Assembly (NCBI RefSeq): GCF_040448675.1
Contig: NZ_CP159289.1
Location: forward strand, 3,187,001-3,251,000
Source: Dyadobacter sp. 676
Lineage (GTDB): Bacteria; Bacteroidota; Bacteroidia; Cytophagales; Spirosomataceae
Reading direction: 5' to 3'
Length of the DNA stretch: 64,000 bases
The notes under the pieces: generated by a model
What the model saw: the letters and a program-made list of their open reading frames with translations, nothing else
What the model was told of the DNA's origin: nothing
The model's database searches: none
Program-made: the position numbers and the translations under genes
Shown here: positions 8,702 through 15,556 of the stretch, piece after piece
How positions within the stretch are numbered: position 1 is the stretch's first letter
Layout: each line of letters starts with the position of its first letter

Positions 8702-10580
8702 AATCCTTCGGGTATTTTTTAGGCGGAAGTGGCGGTTTAGGTGCCGGTGCCGGTTTGGCAACTTTGACGGGCGCCGGTGGCAGGGCAGGGGTTCCCGCGC
8801 GCTGCACACGTCCCGCACGTGCTACACGCGCGCTGCGTGCTATCCGCGGTTCATTGGCGCTTTGCAATTTTTGGTAGCTCAATGTTTCCAGACCTATTTT
8901 CTTGCCGAGCTCACTGATTTTGAAGTGTATTTCTTCGATTTCCCTCTGGAGTTTCAGCTCGGGTTCTGCCGCTCTGGCGGCCTCTTTTCTCGCATTCGAT
9001 ATCTGATTATTGAGATCTGAAATGATTTGCTCCTGCGCTTTAATCTGCTGTTCGAAATCTGCCAGTTGCTTGTCGATGTCAGCGTCGCTTAGTTTCGAAT
9101 CCTTGGCATCCTGATTAAAAATGACGGATCTTTTTTCCATGAGGTCCATTCGCAATTCCGATGCACGTTGTTTTTTCCATTCGATTTTCTGAATCTCCCG
9201 CTCGAACCGCTCTGTCTCGAACTGCTGCTTTTCTTTTTGAAGGTTCAGCTCTTCCAGTCTCGCATGGTAAGGTTTCAGTTCATCGTGCATTGCGCGTATT
9301 TTGCGGTTTATTTCCCATAGTTTCTGGTCCAGCGTGTCATTGCCGGTTTGTTCCAAATCCATTTCAGGCTCTTCCAGGTCAGCCTCTACATGGGCCAGTT
9401 CGGCTTCGATATTTTCATGAATGTTCTCGTCAACAGCCACTTCAGCCAATTCCTCCATTTCACGCTCCTCGCGGATGTCTGCTTTTACCGGTTTCCGCTT
9501 TTTGACGGTCATGTGCTTGGCGGCTTTCTTTTCTTTATCCTTCTCCACTTTTTGGGCCACCGCATAAGCTGAAACACCGAGCACCAGTCCTATCGCGAAA
9601 ATCATCGCCGGAAGACTCGAAAATGTGCGGACAGGTTTGGGATCCAAACCTAAAACACGCTGTACACGGTGCAGCAGTAACGGTTTTTTAGAAGCAAACG
9701 CCATGGCTAGTCCGGGTGTTGCCTGCCATTCGGCTACTTTCACCAGTGCATGGGCGAGCGACATTTTGTCCCCGCAAACAGACAGCGCGATGTCATCGCA
9801 GCAATGTTCGCGTTCGGCGCGCACTTTTTCCGATAGCCACCAGATCGCCGGATGGAAGAAGAATATCACTTCCACGAACGATTGCAGCATGTTGATCAGA
9901 TAATCGTTCCTGCGGATATGCGCCAGCTCGTGTGCGAGAATGGCTTCTACCTGCGCGGTGGAAAATCCCGATAGCAAGCCGATGGGGATTAAAACCACCG
10001 GACGGAAAGCGCCGATTACCATGGGAGTAAGCACTCTGGCCGACTCGCGGAATTCAACTGATTTGGAAATATTCATTTTAGCGATGATAACCCCGAACCT
10101 CGCCCGCCATTCCCTGTCCGTAACGGCCCTGGCATTCAGGCGGAGACGTTCCGTAAAAATCCAGCCGCCGGCAAAACGCAGCAGCAAAATACCGGAGCCG
10201 ATAAGCCAGCAAATGACGAGTTCGTGTAAATGGGCCGACAGCCACATTTGCACTTTCAATGTAACGGGAAGGTCACGTGAAACCTCCGCCCACGTGCGGG
10301 AAGCGGTTAATGCGGTGTAACGCGCCAGTGTCTTTGCGTTTGAAACGGTGCCGACGGTTTTAGGGTAGTAGTAAATGAAAGTGCCGGCAGAGGCGAGCAC
10401 TTGCGCGAACAGAAAGCCGACACCCGCGATGTAGCGCATACCGGCCGTTTTTTTCCTCAAAAAATAGAAAACGGCGATGCCGATCAACATTAGCAGCGTT
10501 CCCTGCCAGATGGAATGGATGAGCGTCCAACCGAATGCGGAGACGGCCGGACCGGGTAAGAGATTTGAGAAAAATTTCAT
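8700..10580 (-). CDS. BlaR1/MecR1-like M56 membrane metalloprotease with long coiled-coil tail
   Basis: A 626-residue membrane protein. Residues 1-150 contain several transmembrane segments and the M56 zinc-protease domain follows, with HELAH at 217-221 and a downstream EREHCCDD. In BlaR1/MecR1 this domain responds to a signal by cleaving the BlaI/MecI repressor. Here the C-terminal part has no penicillin-binding sensor. After a transmembrane segment near residue 330 it is a charged, Glu/Lys-rich coiled coil (about 350-600) ending in a Pro/Ala-rich tail. It lies two bases downstream of the BlaI-like gene. The signal sensed is unknown; beta-lactam sensing is not supported by the sequence. Confidence 0.87.
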   Translation of the reverse strand: MKFFSNLLPGPAVSAFGWTLIHSIWQGTLLMLIGIAVFYFLRKKTAGMRYIAGVGFLFAQVLASAGTFIYYYPKTVGTVSNAKTLARYTALTASRTWAEVSRDLPVTLKVQMWLSAHLHELVICWLIGSGILLLRFAGGWIFTERLRLNARAVTDREWRARFGVIIAKMNISKSVEFRESARVLTPMVIGAFRPVVLIPIGLLSGFSTAQVEAILAHELAHIRRNDYLINMLQSFVEVIFFFHPAIWWLSEKVRAEREHCCDDIALSVCGDKMSLAHALVKVAEWQATPGLAMAFASKKPLLLHRVQRVLGLDPKPVRTFSSLPAMIFAIGLVLGVSAYAVAQKVEKDKEKKAAKHMTVKKRKPVKADIREEREMEELAEVAVDENIHENIEAELAHVEADLEEPEMDLEQTGNDTLDQKLWEINRKIRAMHDELKPYHARLEELNLQKEKQQFETERFEREIQKIEWKKQRASELRMDLMEKRSVIFNQDAKDSKLSDADIDKQLADFEQQIKAQEQIISDLNNQISNARKEAARAAEPELKLQREIEEIHFKISELGKKIGLETLSYQKLQSANEPRIARSARVARAGRVQRAGTPALPPAPVKVAKPAPAPKPPLPPKKYPKD

Positions 10581-10582
10581 GG

Positions 10583-10957
10583 CTAACGATTGTTTTCCAG
10601 GTTATTTAATAGCTCGCGGATTTCATCCAGTTCTTCCTTGGAGGTGGTGTGATTCCCCAGCGCCTGCATCACCATTTGTGCAGCGGAGCCCTGGAACAAC
10701 GTCTCGACCATTTTGCCTACAAGATTTTGCTGCGTTTCCTCTTTACCGAGGAGTGCCACATAAATGTGCGACCGGCCCTGCTCCGTGCGGTAGAGCAGCC
10801 CTTTGTCATGCATGATCTGCATGAGCTTCAACGTGGTAGTGTAACCAACGTCCTTGGTTTCGGAAAGGGCATCGTGCACAGCGCGAACGGTACTAGGGCC
10901 TGCCTGCCAGAGGTAGTTCAGGATTTCCAGCTCGGAGTCGGTGGGCTTGATATACAT
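10583..10957 (-). CDS. BlaI/MecI/CopY-family winged-helix repressor
   Basis: A 124-residue repressor with the family N-terminus KPTDSELEILNYLWQAGPSTVRAVHDAL, a recognition helix around DVGYTTTLKLMQIMHDKGLL, and a C-terminal dimerisation and cleavage region. It is followed after two bases by the M56 protease gene, the standard blaI-blaR1 arrangement. Three palindromes of the form TACGA-N6-TCGTA lie directly upstream, so it very likely represses its own operon. Confidence 0.92.
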   Translation of the reverse strand: MYIKPTDSELEILNYLWQAGPSTVRAVHDALSETKDVGYTTTLKLMQIMHDKGLLYRTEQGRSHIYVALLGKEETQQNLVGKMVETLFQGSAAQMVMQALGNHTTSKEELDEIRELLNNLENNR

Positions 10958-10969
10958 GATATTAGTTGC

Positions 10970-11041
10970 TACGATAATCTTCGTATCAAATGTCTACGAA
11001 AAAAATCGTACTTGCAAGCCTTTACTACGATTTTTTTCGTA
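10970..11041. promoter_or_regulatory. three BlaI-type operator palindromes
   Basis: Three 16-bp sites share TACGA-N6-TCGTA: 10970-10985 (spacer TAATCT), 10995-11010 (spacer A6) and 11026-11041 (spacer T6). The last two are exact reverse complements of each other. Start-to-start spacings are 25 and 31 bp. Placed 13-84 bases upstream of the repressor start, they resemble the dyad operators of BlaI/MecI in layout, though not in exact sequence. Binding by the adjacent repressor is an inference. Confidence 0.75.
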
Positions 11042-11090
11042 ATTAACGGTAAATAGTGTATAAAGTATTGTGTCCGAGAGCATTACGGAA

Positions 11091-11119
11091 TAAAAAAAAG
11101 TCCGGCGGAGGCCGGACTT
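11091..11119 (-). terminator. rho-independent terminator after dnaN
   Basis: On the minus strand, a 9-bp stem AAGTCCGGC/GCCGGACTT with a 4-base loop is followed by a run of eight T. It lies just beyond the dnaN stop codon. Confidence 0.9.
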
Positions 11120-11142
11120 GAATGTTGTATGATTACGGCTCT

Positions 11143-12267
11143 CTAAACATAGGTGTTCAGCATTACCGGCATTACGAGCATGAGGATATCTTCATTTTCT
11201 TCCTGGTCTACCGGAATAATGAGTCCGGCGCGGTTCGGGGCGGAAAGTTCGAAAGTGATGGTTTTGCTGGAAAGATTCCCCAATACTTCGATCAGGAACT
11301 TCGCATTGAAGCCGATCTCCAAATCGTCGCCATTATACTCGCACATCAGGCGTTCGTTGGCTTCGTTCGAATAATCCAGGTCTTCGGCGGAGATGACCAG
11401 GTCGTTCAGCGCCATTTTCATGCGTATCTGGTGGGTAGTCCTGTTTGAATAGATCGAAATACGTCTCAGCGAGCTGAGGATTTCCAGCCTGTTAATGGTG
11501 AGTGTATTCGGGTTGTTGGTCGGGATCGCGTTCTCATAGTCGGGGAAACGCTCGTCGATCAGCCGGCAGATCATCCGGATATTACCAAAGCTGAAAAATG
11601 CATTCGAAGAAGTAAATTCCGCTTTCACGGGCACATCCTCCGAGGGCAGGCAGCTTTTCAGCAGGTTTAGCGCTTTGCGCTGGATAATCATCGACGTATC
11701 GATGTCCGATTTGATGTCGGTCCGGCGGTAGCGCACGAGGCGGTGGCCATCGGTAGCAACGAAAGTCGCACTTTCAGCTCCCATTTGCACGAAAACCCCC
11801 GTCATGGCAGGGCGGAGGTCGTCGGTACTCGTTGCGAACAGCGTATTTGAAATGGCGGCACCCAAAGCTGATGATGAAAAATCCACCGACTGGCCGCGGT
11901 TCACAACCGGTGTTTTCGGAAAATCGATCGGGTTTTCGCCCGAGAGCTTATAGCGGCCGTTATCGGAAATAATTTCGGTACCAAACGTTTCAGCATTCAC
12001 CTGCAAGGTAATCGGTTGCTCGGGCAAGCCGCGGAGGGTGTCGAGCAGCAGCTTTGCGGGAATGGCAATGGCTCCTTTTTCAGATGATTCCACTTCAATT
12101 TCCGTAATCATGACGGTTTGAAGGTCGGATGCAGTCACGGTCAGAGAATTTCCGTCGAGTGTCAGCAGGAAATTTTCAAGGATTGGCACAATTGGGTTCG
12201 TTGAAACGACACCGTTTATAGCAGACAGCTGTTTAAGTAGAACTGATGACGAAACGACAAACTTCAT
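11143..12267 (-). CDS. dnaN: DNA polymerase III beta sliding clamp
   Basis: Forms the ring-shaped dimer that tethers the replicative polymerase to DNA. At 374 residues it is full length. It has the N-terminal MKFVVSSSVLLKQLSAINGVV, the clamp signature ATDGHRLVRYRR, and the C-terminal ILMLVMPVML near the partner-binding cleft. It lies downstream of gldG on the same strand but has its own -7 promoter element and a terminator. Confidence 0.97.
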   Translation of the reverse strand: MKFVVSSSVLLKQLSAINGVVSTNPIVPILENFLLTLDGNSLTVTASDLQTVMITEIEVESSEKGAIAIPAKLLLDTLRGLPEQPITLQVNAETFGTEIISDNGRYKLSGENPIDFPKTPVVNRGQSVDFSSSALGAAISNTLFATSTDDLRPAMTGVFVQMGAESATFVATDGHRLVRYRRTDIKSDIDTSMIIQRKALNLLKSCLPSEDVPVKAEFTSSNAFFSFGNIRMICRLIDERFPDYENAIPTNNPNTLTINRLEILSSLRRISIYSNRTTHQIRMKMALNDLVISAEDLDYSNEANERLMCEYNGDDLEIGFNAKFLIEVLGNLSSKTITFELSAPNRAGLIIPVDQEENEDILMLVMPVMLNTYV

Positions 12268-12338
12268 AATTCGTGACGTAAGTGTTTAGTTGATAGATTT
12301 ATATGCGGAAGATTCCGGAAAAACTTTGTTGGAGGGAA

Positions 12339-12346
12339 CAAAAGTA
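12339..12346 (-). promoter_or_regulatory. putative -7 promoter element for dnaN
   Basis: The minus strand reads TACTTTTG, an exact TAnnTTTG match, in the 109-base gap between the gldG stop and the dnaN start, about 70 bases from the dnaN ATG. No clear -33 TTTG is visible at the right distance. Confidence 0.5.
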
Positions 12347-12376
12347 TAAAAAATTACGGAAGCGCCACCGGGGTTA

Positions 12377-14029
12377 CTAACCAAATTTTCGAAGCCGTAG
12401 GTAATATCTGACAGCCCCGAAAATGCCGATTATTACTATCGGAAGCAATAAATTCAGGGCCTGCCAGAACTTTCGGTTCTCCCGGATCTGGATTTTATCC
12501 AAAGCACGGATTTCGATTTGTTTACCGCGCGCATTGATCAGTCCGTTGGCGTCGGTCATGTAATCGAGTGCGTGCAGCACGAAATCCTTGTTTCCGAAGG
12601 TTTGTTTCGTCACGCGGTCATAACCGAGCGGTAGCGGTGCATTCCTTTTATAATCATAATCGTTCACGATCAGGTCGCCGTCAGAGCAGATGATCACTTT
12701 ACCGCCATTACCCTGTACCTTGAACTTTGCCGCCCTCGGATCACCGGGCAGAATGCGGTTTTGAAAGAGCGAATTGAATGATCCTTCGAGCAGCACGCCG
12801 GCGAGTTTGACGCCGGAACGGTAATCCGATGGCTGGGGATCCTTGCGCGCCTCATTATACCCGACGAGCGCAGGCGTATTCACAATTTGTGTATAGGGCG
12901 AAGTCATGAGCAATGGCGTTTTCATAATGCTATTCGCCCCGCCGACGGTATCGATGGAGCTCAAAAAACGTGTATAAACCGCATTCAGGTTTCTCGTGGT
13001 GGTATGCTTTCCAAAATTGTTCAAAAGCGGGAAGAAACGCCAGGGCATAGGCTGAATCGCCGGATTATCGCCTACATTGCCGACATTCAACAGGATTTGG
13101 GCACAATTGAGGTCTTTAACGAGATTCGTATTCAATCTGATCCCCCATTTGAAAAACAGATCTCCGAGGTTCAGATCCAATGGTTGCGCGTAATTACCAT
13201 CCAGGCTCACGCTGTCGACCCGCGCGCCGTCGACAAAAAACAGCGCCTTGCCACCTCCAACCACATATTGGTCAAGTTTGTATTTTTCCTCTTCGGAAAA
13301 CGCGCTGTCAGGTTTCAGGACGATCAATGCGTCGAGGCCCTCATACGACTCGGGATTGTTCATATCCAGAAATACATCGTAGCTCTGCTGGATTGTAGCA
13401 ATAAGATCGCTCAAACGGGCTGGGGGAATTTTCGTGTGGCTAACTACAAACCCTACTTTTTTGCGTTCGGGGTTCGCGAGCACGCGTATTGCGGATGCCA
13501 GTTCAAACTCAACACCCTCGTAGGATTGGTTCAGCTGTTCTTCCGGAGAGCTTGCTTTATTACCTTTCAGCAATTGCACCGGAACGGAAAGCGTATCGGC
13601 CTGCACAATGGCTCCCGGGAAAATAATTTTTTCGGTCCGTTTGCCGTCCTCATTCGCGAACACATTGGCGGGGTTCAGGCCACGGTCGATTAAACTCATG
13701 TATTGTTTCTGGCGCTGCTCTTCACTGGTGGCATCGGAGGGGTCGGAGTAGTTGACGATCAGATGCCCGTTGGCGTAGGTTTTAAATTCTTCCAGGGTTT
13801 CCCGCGTAGCACTTTCGAGGCGCTCGAAGCCGGCCGGGAAGTCGCCGGACAGGTATACGTTCACAATTACATCTTTTTCCAGACTCCCCAAAAGCTGCTT
13901 GGTGGCGTCGGAAATGCTGTAACGCTTGTCTTCGGTAAGGTCCCATCTGAAAAAGAACGAAGAAGCCAGCCAGTTGATCCCTGCCAGGACAATTACAAGC
14001 AACACAAACCGGACAATGGTATTTTTCAT
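12377..14029 (-). CDS. gldG: gliding motility ABC-type protein GldG
   Basis: A 550-residue GldG-family protein: an N-terminal transmembrane helix (residues about 8-27), a large periplasmic domain with the Bacteroidota GldG pattern (WDLTEDKRYSISDATKQLL, then GLDALIVLKPDSAFSEEEKYKLDQYV), and a C-terminal transmembrane helix followed by RYYLRLRKFG. GldG works with GldA and GldF in an ABC-type complex needed for gliding in Flavobacterium. gldF is usually the upstream neighbour, but here the upstream gene is a DUF1080 protein, so gldF must be elsewhere or absent. Confidence 0.9.
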   Translation of the reverse strand: MKNTIVRFVLLVIVLAGINWLASSFFFRWDLTEDKRYSISDATKQLLGSLEKDVIVNVYLSGDFPAGFERLESATRETLEEFKTYANGHLIVNYSDPSDATSEEQRQKQYMSLIDRGLNPANVFANEDGKRTEKIIFPGAIVQADTLSVPVQLLKGNKASSPEEQLNQSYEGVEFELASAIRVLANPERKKVGFVVSHTKIPPARLSDLIATIQQSYDVFLDMNNPESYEGLDALIVLKPDSAFSEEEKYKLDQYVVGGGKALFFVDGARVDSVSLDGNYAQPLDLNLGDLFFKWGIRLNTNLVKDLNCAQILLNVGNVGDNPAIQPMPWRFFPLLNNFGKHTTTRNLNAVYTRFLSSIDTVGGANSIMKTPLLMTSPYTQIVNTPALVGYNEARKDPQPSDYRSGVKLAGVLLEGSFNSLFQNRILPGDPRAAKFKVQGNGGKVIICSDGDLIVNDYDYKRNAPLPLGYDRVTKQTFGNKDFVLHALDYMTDANGLINARGKQIEIRALDKIQIRENRKFWQALNLLLPIVIIGIFGAVRYYLRLRKFG

Positions 14030-14088
14030 TCGCCGAACGCTGATTTACAAACAAAAAATGGACGATTCAGACGAAACGCCCATTCCTG

Positions 14089-14096
14089 CAAAAATA
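14089..14096 (-). promoter_or_regulatory. putative -7 promoter element for gldG
   Basis: The minus strand reads TATTTTTG, an exact TAnnTTTG match, 60 bases upstream of the gldG start and downstream of the DUF1080 stop. The nearest TTTG upstream is only about 15 bases away, closer than the usual 19-20, so support is partial. Confidence 0.4.
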
Positions 14097-14142
14097 TAAA
14101 AAACCGAAAACCAAACCGGTTTTATTGCCTGGTTAGCCGAGG

Positions 14143-15039
14143 TTATTTCTTTTTATAAGTACAAGTCGAATTGTCGGCGGCAATGTAATAGGATTTGTAA
14201 TTTGCCGCCTTAGGGTCCATACAGCCTTTCAGGTTCAGCAATTCGATATTCCGGAAGTCGATCGGATGGCTTTCCGCCTGTAATGCAATGTAGCCGCTGC
14301 CGAGCTTCGTTCCGTCTTTTTTGATCCATTCGGCCTCATTGCCCACTTTGCCATCTTTGAAAGTGTGATTTTTGCCCACATAACCGCCACCGACACGCGG
14401 ATTGGTATAAACGAGCACCGTGTCGCCCTCGATCAGGTGATAAATGATCGAATCGCCGAGTACGATGGCCTCGGCATTCACCCACTGGTCGCCGTTGTAG
14501 GTTTTGGAAGTCGAATTAATACAATGCGCTTCGGCGAGTTTTCCGTCGATATCGACGATCGTGCCGGGTGTGCAAAGATTACCGGTATTGCGTTCCCCCG
14601 AACCCAGCCCGCCCAGGTATTGCATTTCCAATGAAATCGGAAAATCCTGGTCGATTCCAAGGCTTGCAGCCGATTGCGAATGCAGCATAATGCCGCTATT
14701 GCGCACATTCCACGAGGCGCCACCGGGCACCTGGTTGCCGGTGAAGCGGTATTGCAGCCTGATTTTATAATGGGAATAGGGTTTGTGATAATACATATGG
14801 CCATACTCCGTGGTGAATTTATCGTATTCCTTATAATTCACCCGGATCATGTCGTCTTCGACCAGGAAGGTATTTTTGTAGTTATCATTCACCTTGTGGC
14901 CGGCGATTTTGATGTCCCAGCCTGTAAGGTCCTTACCGTTGAAGAGGGATTGCCATTCTTCTTTATCGGCGGATTTCTGGGCTTGGGCGGTAATTGAAAT
15001 CGATAATGTGAGTAGCAGAAGGCTTAGTTTTTGGATCAT
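14143..15039 (-). CDS. secreted DUF1080 (3-keto-disaccharide hydrolase family) protein
   Basis: A 298-residue exported protein. The signal peptide MIQKLSLLLLTLSISITAQA precedes the DUF1080 start EWQSLFNGKDLTGWDIKI. The lectin-like beta-sandwich pattern continues through SHYKIRLQYRFTG, NSGIMLHSQS and EMQYLGG. A short C-terminal extension, GCMDPKAANYKSYYIAADNSTC, has two cysteines. Characterised DUF1080 members act on 3-keto-glycosides, but activity here is inferred. ATG 15039 is chosen because it begins the signal peptide. Confidence 0.85.
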   Translation of the reverse strand: MIQKLSLLLLTLSISITAQAQKSADKEEWQSLFNGKDLTGWDIKIAGHKVNDNYKNTFLVEDDMIRVNYKEYDKFTTEYGHMYYHKPYSHYKIRLQYRFTGNQVPGGASWNVRNSGIMLHSQSAASLGIDQDFPISLEMQYLGGLGSGERNTGNLCTPGTIVDIDGKLAEAHCINSTSKTYNGDQWVNAEAIVLGDSIIYHLIEGDTVLVYTNPRVGGGYVGKNHTFKDGKVGNEAEWIKKDGTKLGSGYIALQAESHPIDFRNIELLNLKGCMDPKAANYKSYYIAADNSTCTYKKK

Positions 15040-15052
15040 TGGTGGCTTGTTT

Positions 15053-15125
15053 GTTTTAAATGCCACGAAGGCACGAATTTTCACGAACGCTCTTCGTGTT
15101 TAATTCGAGTCTCCGTGGCATTAAA
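15053..15125. repeat. imperfect inverted repeat, TGCCACGAAGGCACGAATT type
   Basis: The left arm, 15059-15086 (AATGCCACGAAGGCACGAAT, then TTTCACGAA), is complementary with few mismatches to the right arm, 15093-15122 (TTCGTGTTTAATTCGAGTC, then TCCGTGGCATT). It fills the gap between the GxxExxY stop and the DUF1080 start. It could form a hairpin of about 28 bp in RNA. It may be a dispersed repeat rather than a terminator, since no T run follows. Confidence 0.7.
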
Positions 15126-15503
15126 TTAAAGCACAAGCCGCTTGCATTCCAACTTCCCGCGCCCGAAATTCACTAACAGCCCCAATTTGTTCCCTGAAAC
15201 TTTCAGATAATTCAAAGTCTGTGCGATATGCTCGTCCGTAAGACAGGAGACACATCTGACTTCAAGGATAATCTTGTTAAAGACAACGAAGTCGGCGAAA
15301 AACTTTTGAGGCAGCAAAATGCCCTTGAAGAAAACAGGATACTCTTTTTTTCTCTCTCTCTCCCGAAATAGATGTATCCCTTCGGAAAGTATTTCCAGCG
15401 CGTCTTTATAGACAATTTCAAGAAAACCGTGACCAAGCTCCCTATGCGCTTCGATGCATTTGCCAACAATGGCATAAGATTCTGCTTTGTAGATGATTTC
15501 CAT
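15126..15503 (-). CDS. GxxExxY protein
   Basis: A 125-residue member of the GxxExxY family (PDDEXK_3), named for the motif seen here as GFLEIVY near residue 26. The pattern continues with a basic middle, ADFVVFNKIILEVR (the predicted PD-(D/E)xK-like core), then TDEHIAQTLNYLKVSGNKLGLLVNFG. Family function is not established; the fold suggests nucleic-acid binding or cleavage. Members are often scattered and flanked by repeats, as here. Confidence 0.85.
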   Translation of the reverse strand: MEIIYKAESYAIVGKCIEAHRELGHGFLEIVYKDALEILSEGIHLFRERERKKEYPVFFKGILLPQKFFADFVVFNKIILEVRCVSCLTDEHIAQTLNYLKVSGNKLGLLVNFGRGKLECKRLVL

Positions 15504-15556
15504 CGTAAATAGGATTTGTTGTCCTATTTAGACGTAGAAGATCGAAAAGGTAACAA

